From: Phenylobacterium sp. J426
GTDB lineage: Bacteria; Pseudomonadota; Alphaproteobacteria; Caulobacterales; Caulobacteraceae
Assembly (NCBI RefSeq): GCF_024699945.1
Contig: NZ_JAJOMY010000001.1
Span: forward strand, 496,001-560,000
Direction: 5' to 3'
DNA length: 64,000 nt
The notes beneath the pieces are model-generated. The model searched no databases. It worked only from the letters and a program-made list of their open reading frames with translations, and was not told where the DNA came from. Position numbers and translations under genes: made by a program. Below are positions 44,773 to 52,954 of the stretch, piece after piece; the first letter of the stretch is position 1; every line of letters begins with the position of its first letter.

Positions 44773-45472
44773 CTATATCGAGACTGACGAGCGCTGGGAA
44801 TGCGTTACAAAATCACGTTCGGCTTTCGCCGCGCGACGCTCTTCACGGGCCTGAGCGGTGATCTGCCAAGCGGAGCGGAAAAAAGACCGCTGCCAGCAGC
44901 ACGCCCACGATCACGTCCGGCCAGCGCGACCCTGCCACAGTGACAGCCACGCCGGTGGCTGCCACGGCAAGGCATTGGATGAGGTCATTGCGCGTGCAGA
45001 GCCAGACGGACCGGACGTTGGCGTCGCCCTCGCGGAAGCGCACCAGAAGCAGGGCCGCCAGGAGGTTGGCGGCTGCGCCGAACAGGCCCAGGCCGGAGAT
45101 AGCGCCGCCCTCCGGCGAGGCCCCGGTGAGCGCCCGCCAGATGGCCAGGCCGAGGATGCCGGTCGCCATCACGGCGAGGCTGGCGCTTTTGATGAATGCG
45201 GCGCCGGAACGCAACTGGACGCTCTTGCCGATCACCCACAAGCTCAAGGCGTAGGTGGCCGCATCGGCTGCGAAGTCGAGTGTGTTGGCCGCCAGCGCAG
45301 CCGAGTCGGCGAGCCAGCTGCCGATGGCGACGACGACAAAGCCAACGATGTTGATAGCGATGACGGCGGTGAGGGCGCGCTTGTAGGCCGGAGACGCGCC
45401 GTCGAACGCGACGGCGCTCCCGCAGCCACATCCCGCGGCAGCCGGCCTCTCGGAGGTTGAACAACTGGACAT
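44773..45472 (-). CDS. Short CDF-type cation transporter with Cys-rich N-terminus, frameshifted
   Basis: About 232 residues. N-terminal MSSCSTSERPAAAGCGCGSA may bind metal. Six helices follow, with ALAANTLDFAADAATYALSL (helix 2) and NVRSVWLCTRNDLIQCLAVA (helix 5). The A6 run at 44879-44884 breaks the frame; with five the end reads VFFRSAWQITAQAREERRAA and stops at 44773. No cytoplasmic CDF domain. ATG at 45472 is chosen over an upstream GTG at 45487, which would lie inside the predicted promoter. First gene of the long czc operon. Confidence 0.8.
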
Positions 45473-45478
45473 GCAACC

Positions 45479-45509
45479 ACCCTGCACCCTCTAGTGGCTA
45501 GAGGATCAA
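45479..45509 (-). promoter_or_regulatory. MerR-type promoter/operator between merR and the czc operon
   Basis: Minus strand: TTGATC (45509-45504), 19-bp spacer with the perfect dyad CTCTAG-CCA-CTAGAG, and a weak -10 CAGGGT (45484-45479). It sits between the divergent CDF/czc operon and merR, the normal place for a MerR regulator to repress itself and activate its target. The predicted start falls almost on the CDF ATG. Confidence 0.75.
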
Positions 45510-45541
45510 GCACCTATTTTGACGGCACGACAGGAGGCCGC

Positions 45542-45982
45542 ATGCCAGCGCTCACAATCGGCAAACTCGCCAAGGCGACCGACGTGAAGGTCCCGACGAT
45601 CCGCTTCTACGAGCAGATCGGGCTTCTGCTCAAACCGGACCGCACCGAGAGCGATCGCCGCATTTACGATGATCGGGCCGTGCGTCGGTTGGCGTTCATC
45701 AAGCACGCGCGCCAGCTTGGCTTTTCCGTCGACGCGATCCGCACCTTGCTCGACCTAGCCGATCATCCGGATTACGCCTGTGACGACGCAAACGCCCTCG
45801 CAGCAGAACAGCTGACCTCAATCGAGACGAAGATTGCCCAGTTGCAGGCGTTGCGGTCCGAGTTGAAGCGCATGGTTGCGACCAGCTGCCGTGGCCTCGC
45901 CGGCGACTGCCGCGTCATCGAAACTTTGGCCGATCACGCCCTTTGCGTCACGGATCACTCGACCTCCCGAGCGCTCCCGTGA
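45542..45982 (+). CDS. MerR-family metal-responsive regulator (CadR/PbrR-like)
   Basis: 146 residues. Winged helix at 1-70 (LTIGKLAKATDVKVPTIRFY then EQIGLLLKPDRTE), dimerisation helix ~82-115, and metal-loop cysteines Cys80, Cys116 and Cys123 (DYACDD and SCRGLAGDC). This spacing is almost that of the Cys77/Cys112/Cys119 set of CadR and PbrR, which sense Cd2+ or Pb2+. AGGAGG lies five bases before ATG 45542. The stop overlaps the next gene (GTGA). Four matching operators in the window make it the likely master of the metal regulon (inference). Confidence 0.9.
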   Translation: MPALTIGKLAKATDVKVPTIRFYEQIGLLLKPDRTESDRRIYDDRAVRRLAFIKHARQLGFSVDAIRTLLDLADHPDYACDDANALAAEQLTSIETKIAQLQALRSELKRMVATSCRGLAGDCRVIETLADHALCVTDHSTSRALP

Positions 45983-46377
45983 GGCCGTTTGCTGGCGCCG
46001 CCCTGATGCTCCTGCTCGCCATCCTGTTGATCGGCTGCGAGCGGGAGCCGACCGTGGAGCTGACGCCAGAGGAGATGAGCCATTTGAGGCTCAAGCGGTT
46101 GGACCCGGAACACGGCCGACCAGTACGCCCGCTGATCTCGCAGTTCGGCACCGAGGAAGGACTTGGAGAGGTGGTCGCAATCGATCCGAGCAGGTTGACG
46201 GTCTCGCTTCGTCACACGCATCAATCCCGCAACGACTGGCCGAGCATGGTGATGAACTTTCGTGTCCGGCAAAGCGATATCGCACGCCTTCGGCCGGGCG
46301 CGCGCGTCTACTTCCGCGCTACCGTGCAGGATGAGGCGGGCGAGATCCTCTACGTTTCTCCAGCGCCGGCGAGCTGA
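45979..46377 (+). CDS. Lipoprotein with CusF-like metal-binding domain
   Basis: 132 residues from GTG 45979, which overlaps the merR stop (GTGA). Signal ALMLLLAILLIGCEREP has a lipobox ending at Cys. The C-terminal ~70 residues resemble CusF: LGEVVAIDPSRLTVSLRHTH, then DWPSMVMNFRV, where the WPxMxM pattern matches the Cu(I)/Ag(I) site, and LRPGARVYFRATV. Met order is WPSMVM rather than WPAMTM. Metal specificity is uncertain. The next gene, zur-like, starts in its stop codon. Confidence 0.7.
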   Translation: MRPFAGAALMLLLAILLIGCEREPTVELTPEEMSHLRLKRLDPEHGRPVRPLISQFGTEEGLGEVVAIDPSRLTVSLRHTHQSRNDWPSMVMNFRVRQSDIARLRPGARVYFRATVQDEAGEILYVSPAPAS

Positions 46378-46874
46378 TGGGCCACCAGTTCGAGCCGCCG
46401 GGCATGGCGCGTAGCCACCGAACGAAGGGCGAGCTTGCCGACAATGCGGTCGAACGGCGGCTCGCCGAAGCCTCCGACCACTGTGCTCGGGTGGGCCAAA
46501 CCTGGACTCCAGGGCGAGCACGCATCTACGACTTGTTGGTTCGCGCGGAGAGGCCGATCGGCGCCTATGAGCTGTTGCAGGCGCTCTCGAGGCCAAGCTA
46601 CGCAGCCAAGCCACCGACGGTTTACCGGGCTCTGGAGTTCTTGGTTCGCGTCGGCCTCGCACACCGGATCGAGAGCTTGAATGCATTCGTGGCCTGCGAC
46701 CGCCATCACGGCCGCTCAGCGATCGAATTCCTGATCTGCGACTGCTGCGGCAGGGCCCAGGAATGTGAACTCGAAATCGATCAGACCGCATTCGCGGCCG
46801 CTTCTGCACGAGGCTTCAAGCCCAACCGTCTCGTTCTGGAAGTCCACGGCGTGTGCCCAGACTGCGTCGGCTGA
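46377..46874 (+). CDS. zur: Fur-family regulator, Zur-like
   Basis: 165 residues. Winged helix TPGRARIYDLLVRAERPIGA followed by YELLQALSRPSYAAKPPTVY and RALEFLVRVGLAHRIESLNA. The zinc-structural CxxC pairs are CDCCGRAQEC (near residue 123) and CPDC at the C-terminus. NAFVACDRHHGRSAIEFLIC has the His ligands of the sensory site. The N-terminal extension and this context fit Zur, the zinc-uptake repressor. ATG overlaps the preceding stop (TGATG), so it is cotranscribed with merR. Confidence 0.85.
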   Translation: MGHQFEPPGMARSHRTKGELADNAVERRLAEASDHCARVGQTWTPGRARIYDLLVRAERPIGAYELLQALSRPSYAAKPPTVYRALEFLVRVGLAHRIESLNAFVACDRHHGRSAIEFLICDCCGRAQECELEIDQTAFAAASARGFKPNRLVLEVHGVCPDCVG

Positions 46875-46909
46875 GTCCCGATAGCAGCCCGGCATTGTCG
46901 GAGATTGTT

Positions 46910-46994
46910 TGGTGCGGGCGGTCGGAATCGAACCGACATGACCGAGGTCGCGGCATTTTGAGTGCCGTGCGTCTACCAGTTTCGCCACGCCCGC
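46910..46994 (-). tRNA. tRNA-Leu (anticodon CAA), CCA encoded
   Basis: The minus strand from 46994 folds as a complete tRNA: acceptor GCGGGCG/CGCCCGC, D-loop with TGGTAGACGC, anticodon stem CGGCA/TGCCG around the loop CTCAAAA (anticodon CAA), a short variable arm, T-arm with GGTTCGATTCC, and an encoded CCA at 46912-46910. It lies between the metal block and the integrase gene. Confidence 0.93.
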
Positions 46995-47040
46995 GGCGGA
47001 GACCTATCTAGCTTCCGAGGAGGCGTTCGCCAAGAAGGCG

Positions 47041-48273
47041 CTAGGCGTTCGCCAGCGCCTTTCCCGCGGAAGGGACCTTCCGCGTTTTGGAACGGCCGTT
47101 AAGCGCTGCTGCATCCACGCGCGTCTTGATGTGGGACGCGTAGAATTTCTCGATCATCTCCACGCTCGTCCGGCAGTTCTTGGCCACCTGGTAGATGTCG
47201 GCGCCTTCGAGCAGGCGCAGGCAGATGTACGTGTGACGCAGGCTGTAGGCGGTGCGCGGGTTGCCGTCGCGATCCTCCTTCAGCCCTAGCTCGTCGAGCA
47301 CTGCGTTCATGAGCTGCCGCTGGATCTTCCCGAACACGGGAGCTGTCGGCTTGCACACGCCGCGCCGCTTCAGCAGCCGCTCGAAGGGGGCGACCGCGTC
47401 GGGCGTGCTCTTGCAGAAGCCGACACCGCGTTTGCCGCGGACGTCGATCTCCAGAATGCGTTGCCGCGTGGCGGCGTCTGTCACGACCTTCACGTCTCGG
47501 AATTCGAGGCGCTGGGCCTCGTCGGGGCGGAGCCCAGTGTTCGCCATGAACTCCACGAAGTCGTGGAAGAGCTCGCACTCACTCCGCCAACGGTCGCGCT
47601 TCGGGCTGCGGGCGCGTTCTTCGGTCGCTGCGCGTAGCCGTTCGTACTCCTCAGGCGAGAACCACGCGCGGTGCGAGATCTTCCCCGACGTCTTGTACGG
47701 CGCCGACATGTCTGGAACGGCGGCGATCCATCCATGGCGGTTCGCCGACTTGAGCACCTGGCGAAGCGTGACCGTCTCCTGATGCAAGGTGCTCCGCGCC
47801 GGGCGCTTGCCGCCCGCGTTGCCGAGCCGCGCGACGCGATATTGCTGGATCAGACCCGCTGTCACCTCGCTGACCGGGCGTTTGCCGAAGAACGGGAGAA
47901 GATAGAGCTTGAGGTGCCGTTCCTTGTTCTCGACGTAGCGCGCATTCCGCTCACCGGCGGTCAGGACGCGGTACTCAGCCATGAACGCTTCCGCGGCCTG
48001 CTTGAAGGTCTTGGCCGTCGGGGAAGAGGGCAGTGGCGGGACGGTCGCGACCGCCCGGTTGAGCCCAAGGCTGCGAGAGCCCAACCGATCTTCGGCGATG
48101 CGGTCGAGCGCCCACTCACGAGCGACGGTCAGCGCCGCGTCGAGCCGGTCCTGGTGGGTCGACGCTCGATGGTTCCGGCCGCTGAGGTAGATGGCGCATT
48201 GCCAGAAGCGGCTGTTTTCGCGCCTGTAAACGTGAACTCGGCCGTCGAGAAGGGTATGGCGTTCGGCGGGCAT
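47041..48273 (-). CDS. Tyrosine recombinase/phage-type integrase
   Basis: 410 residues. The N-terminal part has an Arm-binding-like region (VYRRENSRFWQCAIYLSG) and a SAM-like core-binding domain from ~95. The catalytic domain has Arg in ANTGLRPDEAQRLEF, the His-Leu-Arg-like box TAYSLRHTYICLRLLEG and the nucleophile Tyr in MIEKFYASHIK. It is flanked by a complete tRNA-Leu downstream and a tRNA-Leu 5' fragment upstream, as for genomic islands that insert in tRNA genes. No excisionase or phage structural gene is nearby. Confidence 0.92.
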   Translation of the reverse strand: MPAERHTLLDGRVHVYRRENSRFWQCAIYLSGRNHRASTHQDRLDAALTVAREWALDRIAEDRLGSRSLGLNRAVATVPPLPSSPTAKTFKQAAEAFMAEYRVLTAGERNARYVENKERHLKLYLLPFFGKRPVSEVTAGLIQQYRVARLGNAGGKRPARSTLHQETVTLRQVLKSANRHGWIAAVPDMSAPYKTSGKISHRAWFSPEEYERLRAATEERARSPKRDRWRSECELFHDFVEFMANTGLRPDEAQRLEFRDVKVVTDAATRQRILEIDVRGKRGVGFCKSTPDAVAPFERLLKRRGVCKPTAPVFGKIQRQLMNAVLDELGLKEDRDGNPRTAYSLRHTYICLRLLEGADIYQVAKNCRTSVEMIEKFYASHIKTRVDAAALNGRSKTRKVPSAGKALANA

Positions 48274-48368
48274 GTCTTCGGCTCCTGCTGAGCAGGTGTG
48301 CAGGACATGTGTAAGTCCGAAGGCCTATTAAGCTGCTGTTTTTGCAGCGAAAGATAGACGCTCCTGGC

Positions 48369-48407
48369 TTTTGAGTCCGGCGCGTCTACCAATTTCACCA
48401 CGCCCGC
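48369..48407 (-). repeat. tRNA-Leu 5'-half fragment, probable attachment-site remnant
   Basis: The minus strand from 48407 reads GCGGGCGTGGTGAAATTGGT and on through AGACGC to ACTCAAAA, i.e. the 5' half of a tRNA-Leu up to and including the anticodon loop. It differs from the complete tRNA at 46994 in 5 of 39 positions, then loses all tRNA structure. It suggests recombination at the anticodon loop of another tRNA-Leu, leaving a half gene at the island edge. Confidence 0.75.
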
Positions 48408-48506
48408 GCAGAAGGCGTTCTAGCCGCAGGCCGCGGCGTTCGCAAAGACGGTTTCGCCGCCAGTCGCAGGCGACTGGAGCTTGCTAACCGGGCCCGCGCA
48501 AACTAA

Positions 48507-48523
48507 CTGATAATCGTTCGCAA
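48507..48523 (+). promoter_or_regulatory. Possible Fur-type operator before feoAB
   Basis: CTGATAATCGTTCGCAA lies 27 bases before the feoA start. It resembles one half plus a degenerate second half of Fur boxes (GATAAT repeats). The position is right for iron repression of feoAB, but the match is partial. Confidence 0.35.
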
Positions 48524-48549
48524 AGTTCGCGGACGTCGGGGTCGTGCGC

Positions 48550-48852
48550 ATGCACCAGATGCTGGCCAAGCCTTTGGCCGAAGACCTGACGCGGCTCAGC
48601 CGGGTGAAGCCCGGCGACCGCGGCGTGATCGTCGAGGTGCGGGCGGAGCACGGCGCCGATCATGGCGGCGTCGATGTGCACGAACTCGAGCGCCGGCTGC
48701 TGGAATTCGGCTTCGTCGAGGGCGCCTCGGTCGAGGTGCTGCACCAGGGCCTGATCGGACAGGACCCGATCGCGCTGCGGGTGGACGACATGCGCGTGGC
48801 GCTGCGCCGCCGCGACGCCGCCGACGTCTGGGTTCGGCTGGACGCCAGATGA
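48550..48852 (+). CDS. feoA: Ferrous iron transport protein A
   Basis: About 100 residues; an in-frame GTG at 48544 would add two. Small SH3-like domain with VKPGDRGVIVEVRAEHG, then the LLEFGFVEGASVEVLHQGLI pattern (the usual xxLGxxxGxxVxVxxxxP of FeoA) and DPIALRVDDMRVALRRRDAA. It assists the FeoB Fe2+ channel. The stop overlaps the feoB start (ATGA). Confidence 0.88.
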   Translation: MHQMLAKPLAEDLTRLSRVKPGDRGVIVEVRAEHGADHGGVDVHELERRLLEFGFVEGASVEVLHQGLIGQDPIALRVDDMRVALRRRDAADVWVRLDAR

Positions 48853-50727
48853 GCGAAGCTGTGATCCGGCCGGCCCGCGTGGCGCTGGTCGGCAACCCGA
48901 ACACCGGCAAGACCGCCCTCTTCAACGCGCTCACCGGCAGCCGCCAGAAGGTGGCGAACTACGCCGGCGTCACTGTCGAGCGGAAGGAAGGCTTCGTCAC
49001 CACCGCCGGCGGCCGCACGCTGTCGGTGCTGGACCTGCCCGGCACCTATTCCTTGCGGGCCCGCAGCCCGGACGAGGCGGTGACGCGCGACGCCGTTCTC
49101 GGCCAGCTGGCCGGCGAAACCGCGCCCGACGTCGTGGTGGCCGTGGCGGACGCCACGAACCTGCGCCTGGTGCTGCGCCTGATCCTGGAGCTGAAGGCCG
49201 TCGGCCGGCCGATGGTGCTGGCGCTCAACATGTACGACATCGCCCAGCGGCAGGGCCTGCGCATCGACCTGGAGGGTCTGCGCGCCGAACTGGGCGTACC
49301 GATCGTCACCACCGTCGCCACCCGCAAGCGCGGCATCGAGGACCTGGTCGCCCAGGTGGACGCCGTGGTCGGCGCCGGCGCCCCTCCCCGAACACGAGAA
49401 CCAGTGGCGGGCGCCGACGGCCGGCGAGATCCGCGACGCGCACCGGGAGGCCCAGCGCATCCTCAAGGCCTACGTCCGGCCGCCCGAGCACCCCGACACC
49501 CTGACCGGCCGCATCGACGCCGTGCTGCTGCACCCCGTGGCCGGCCTCGCCATCCTGCTGGGCCTGCTGTTCGTGATGTTCCAGGCGGTGTTCAGCTGGG
49601 CCGGGCCCCCGCAGGATCTGATCGACGCCAGCTTCGTGGCTCTGGGCGAACTGGTGGGGCGGGTGCTGCCAGACGGCCTCGTCCACAGCCTGATCGTCGA
49701 CGGCCTGATCGCCGGCGTCGGCAGCGTGCTGGTCTTCCTGCCGCAGATCCTGATCCTGTTCTTCTTCATCATCCTGCTGGAAGACTTCGGGTACATGGCC
49801 CGGGCGGCCTTCCTGATGGACAAGATCATGGGCGGCGCCGGCCTGCACGGACGCGCCTTCATCCCGCTGCTCTCCAGCTTCGCCTGTGCGATCCCGGGGA
49901 TCATGGCGGCCCGGGTGATCGACCAGAAGCGCGACCGGATGACCACCATCCTGGTGGCGCCGCTGATGACCTGCTCGGCGCGGATTCCGGTCTACACCCT
50001 GATCATCGGCGCCTTCATTCCCGACCGCACGGTGGGCCCCGGCCTGAACCTGCAGGGCCTCGTCATGTTCGGCCTCTATGCGGCCGGCATCTTCAGCGCG
50101 CTGCTCGTCTCGTTCGTCATCCGGAAGGTGTTCTGGCGCGGCGCGGTCGAGCCGTTCCTGATGGAGCTGCCGACCTACAAGTGGCCGTCGTTCGAGAACG
50201 TCGCCCGCAACCTGCTGCAGCGGGCCAGCATCTTCATCAACCGCGCCGGCCGCATGATCCTGCCGCTGATGATCCTCGTCTGGGTGCTGTCGACCTTCCC
50301 CTATCCGCCGGAGGGCGCGACCGGCCCGGCGATCGACTACAGCTTCGCCGGCATGATCGGCCACGCGATCCAGCCGATCTTCGCGCCGATCGGCTTCAAC
50401 TGGCAGATGGTCGTCGCCCTGATCCCGGGCTTCGCCGCCCGCGAAGTGGCCGTGGCCGCGCTGGGCACCGTCTATGCGGTGGGCGACGCGGAGGCCAATG
50501 TCGGCGCGCTCGGCGCCCGGCTGGCGGAGAGCTGGTCGCTGGCGACGGGCCTGTCGTTCCTGGCCTGGTACATCTTCGCGCCCCAGTGCGTCGCGACGCT
50601 TGGCGTCGTGAAGCGGGAGACCAACTCCTGGGCCTGGGTGGGCGTCATGTTCCTCTACATGATCGCCCTGGCCTACGCGGCGTCCTTCGCCGTGTACCAC
50701 ACCGCAGTGGCCCTCGGCGCCGGCTGA
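48849..50727 (+). CDS. feoB: Ferrous iron transport protein B, frameshifted
   Basis: About 625 residues. The N-terminal G domain has G1 GNPNTGKTALFNALTG, G3 DLPGTYSL and G4 NMYD. Two Gate domains of membrane helices follow, including LEDFGYMARAAFLMD and PLLSSFACAIPGIMAARVID, the conserved FeoB gate with Cys. An extra C in 49381-49384 breaks the frame; without it the linker reads AGALPEHENQWRAPTAGEI. Imports Fe2+ across the inner membrane. No feoC is seen downstream. Confidence 0.92.
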
Positions 50728-50801
50728 GGGCGTTTACCGCCCGCTAAACCTTCGCGCGAAAATTAACCATCCATTCGCCCTAGCGTTTAACCGGGCGATA
50801 A

Positions 50802-51152
50802 ATGAGCCGGCGCCAAGCTCGTGTCGTCATGCAGAAGACGCTTGAAAACACCCACGACGCGATCACCGGCAAAAAGCCGTTCGCCCGCAAGGATTCCCTG
50901 GCGAAGCGCGTCCGTGAGGTTCTCCTGTCGTTCGGCGGCGAAGCGCACCGGACGCTGGTGATCGAACAGGTGGCCCGCAGCCTGGGCCACGATGTCCGTC
51001 AGATCCCGGAAGAGCTCCAGCTCGCCCTGGTCAGCTCCTTCGAGGAGTACTGGCGCGACGAGCGGAAGCGGGCCGCCTTCGGCTTCCACCTTCCGTTCGG
51101 CGAGGGGTCGCACCGGTGGAGCGTCCGGCCCGAGCCGGCCTACATCCACTAG
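50802..51152 (+). CDS. Conserved-looking protein of unknown function
   Basis: 116 residues, charged and soluble-looking, with no signal or membrane segment. RVREVLLSFGGEAHRTLVIE and QVARSLGHDVRQIPEELQLA read like helical segments, perhaps DNA-binding-like. ATG 50829 (MQKTLENTHDAI) is an alternative start. It lies 74 bases after feoB in AT-richer DNA. I do not recognise a family. Confidence 0.6.
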   Translation: MSRRQARVVMQKTLENTHDAITGKKPFARKDSLAKRVREVLLSFGGEAHRTLVIEQVARSLGHDVRQIPEELQLALVSSFEEYWRDERKRAAFGFHLPFGEGSHRWSVRPEPAYIH

Positions 51153-51165
51153 CGCGCACGCCCGC

Positions 51166-51666
51166 TCAGCGCAGGCTGACCGGCGGCGGATCTTCGCCCG
51201 AAAGCTGGCCTGCGGCCGATTGCAGGCGGGCGAGGAGGCGCTTCAGCAGGCCCACCTCGTCCGGCGAGAGCCCTGCGATCAGCGCGGCTTCGTAGGCCAG
51301 CGCCAGGGGCGCGATCTCGGCATAGAGCCGGCGGCCCTCCGCCGTCAGCTCCAGCACATGGCTACGGCCATCGGCATGATGGTCGGCACGGCTGACGAGG
51401 CGGCGTTTCACCAGCCCCTGGGCAGCCCGGCTGACGGTCACCTTGTCCATCACCGTGCGGGCGACGATCTGGCCCTGGGTCAGACCCTCCTCCTCAGCCA
51501 GCACGCACACGAGGCGCCATTGCGGAATGGTGAGCCCGAAGCGGTCCTGGTAGGCGCGCGCGATCAGGCCCGACACCGCGTTCGACGCCACCGACAGCCG
51601 GTAAGGCAGGTAGGCGTCCAGCCTCAGCGTTCCCGCTTCCGGCGCCTTGTCGCCCCCTTCGGGCAT
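51166..51666 (-). CDS. MarR-family regulator at the end of the homogentisate operon
   Basis: 166 residues. Winged helix: LTIPQWRLVCVLAEEEGLTQ, QIVARTVMDKVTVSRAAQGL and the wing SRADHHADGRSHVLELTAEG. ATG overlaps the fumarylacetoacetase stop, so it is translated with the tyrosine-degradation genes. It may repress the operon in the absence of an aromatic intermediate such as homogentisate (inference). A 14-bp palindrome before hppD is a candidate site. Confidence 0.88.
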   Translation of the reverse strand: MPEGGDKAPEAGTLRLDAYLPYRLSVASNAVSGLIARAYQDRFGLTIPQWRLVCVLAEEEGLTQGQIVARTVMDKVTVSRAAQGLVKRRLVSRADHHADGRSHVLELTAEGRRLYAEIAPLALAYEAALIAGLSPDEVGLLKRLLARLQSAAGQLSGEDPPPVSLR

Positions 51667-52670
51667 CAGACCTGGACCACCTGCTGCTCAATGGCCCCGA
51701 AGATCGTGTGCCGCTTGCCGTCGACCATCTCGATGCGCACCGTGTCCCCGGCCTTCAGGAACGGCGTCGCCGGCTTGCCGTCGCGGATCGTCTCGACCGT
51801 GCGGACCTCGGCCAGACAGGAGTAACCCACGCCGCCTTCGACGATGGCGCGCCCCGGGCCGCCGTCCTCGCCCCTATTGGAGACCGTCCCCGAGCCGATG
51901 ATCGTGCCCGCCGAGAGGGCGCGGGTCTTGGCGGCGTGGGCGATCAGAGTGCCGAAGTCGAAGGTCATGTCCACGCCCGCGTCGGCGCAGCCCAGCGGCC
52001 GGCCGTTCAGCTCCACCTCGAGCGCCCCGTGCAGGCGGCCGTCCTTCCAGCCCGGCAGGGCGTCGGGCGTCACCGCCACCGGCGAGAAGGCCGAGGCCGG
52101 CTTGGACTGGAAGAAGCCGAAGCCTTTCGCGAGCTCGTTCGGGATCAGGTTACGGAGCGAGACGTCGTTGCAGAGCATGACCAGGCGGATCGCCGCCAGC
52201 GCCTCGTCGCGGCTGGCCCCCATCGGCACGTCGCCGGTGACGACGGCGATCTCGCCTTCGAGGTCGCAGCCCCACGCCTCGTCCTTCAGCGGGATCGGGT
52301 CGCGCGGTCCCAGGAAGCCGTCCGAACCGCCCTGGTACATCAGGGGATCGGTCCAGAAGCTCTCAGGCATCTCCGCCGCGCGGGCCTGCCGGACGAGAGC
52401 CACGTGATTCACATAGGCCGAGCCGTCGGCCCACTGGTAGGCGCGGGGCAACGGGCTCGCCGCATCATGCTCGTGGAAGCGTTCGCGCGGCACGGCGCCG
52501 TGTTCGAGGCTCTCGGCCAAACCCCTGAGCTCAGGCTCGCAGCGCTCCCAATCGTCCAGCGCCGCCTGCAGCGTCGGCGCAATGCGGTCGGCCGGCGCGC
52601 ACCAGGCCACATCGTTGGAGACGACGACCAGCCGGCCATCGCGGCCACCCTTGAGAGACGCGAGCTTCAT
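51666..52670 (-). CDS. fahA: Fumarylacetoacetate hydrolase
   Basis: 334 residues, the shorter bacterial form. Last step of tyrosine degradation: fumarylacetoacetate to fumarate and acetoacetate. Metal-site acidic residues are in WGCDLEGEIAVVTGDVP, with DVSLRNLIPNELAKGFGFFQ and SAGTIIGSGTVSNR following, as in the FAH fold. The N-terminus starts MKLASLKGGRDGRLVVVS. The start overlaps the stop of the small gene upstream (ATGA). Confidence 0.9.
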   Translation of the reverse strand: MKLASLKGGRDGRLVVVSNDVAWCAPADRIAPTLQAALDDWERCEPELRGLAESLEHGAVPRERFHEHDAASPLPRAYQWADGSAYVNHVALVRQARAAEMPESFWTDPLMYQGGSDGFLGPRDPIPLKDEAWGCDLEGEIAVVTGDVPMGASRDEALAAIRLVMLCNDVSLRNLIPNELAKGFGFFQSKPASAFSPVAVTPDALPGWKDGRLHGALEVELNGRPLGCADAGVDMTFDFGTLIAHAAKTRALSAGTIIGSGTVSNRGEDGGPGRAIVEGGVGYSCLAEVRTVETIRDGKPATPFLKAGDTVRIEMVDGKRHTIFGAIEQQVVQV

Positions 52671-52954
52671 CAGTGACTCCGGATGTCCAAAGGTTCGCGG
52701 GGGATCTGACCCGTCAGTTTCACGCCAGCCTCGTAGGCCTCGGGCTCGTAGACCGTGACCTCGACGCGGATGTCGCCGCCCGGCTCGCCGTCCCACAGGT
52801 AGGCGCGCTCGAAACAGACCTCGCGGCCGGCCGGCGTGAAGCCTTCGAAGGTGTCGCCCCACGGCAGGTGATCGGCAAGCTGGCGCCAGCCCAGGGTGCA
52901 GGCGCGTTCCAGCTCGTCACGGGCGGCGGCCGAGAGATCGGCCTCGAGGGTCAT
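52670..52954 (-). CDS. Small protein of unknown function within the homogentisate operon
   Basis: 94 residues, soluble, acidic. RACTLGWRQLADHLPWGDTF and then EGFTPAGREVCFERAYLWDG look like a compact alpha/beta domain. It overlaps hmgA upstream and fahA downstream by four bases, so it is translated in step with the pathway enzymes. A maleylacetoacetate isomerase is not otherwise visible in the operon, but this protein is far too short to be the usual one. Function unknown. Confidence 0.65.
   Translation of the reverse strand: MTLEADLSAAARDELERACTLGWRQLADHLPWGDTFEGFTPAGREVCFERAYLWDGEPGGDIRVEVTVYEPEAYEAGVKLTGQIPREPLDIRSH

Noticed and set aside
47041..48273. Prophage hypothesis for the integrase region
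   Set aside because: No phage structural, lysis or replication genes are in the window; a genomic island is the better reading.
49306..50700. 464-residue open frame on the minus strand
   Set aside because: Antisense shadow of feoB, rich in Asp/His/Arg, with no recognisable domain.
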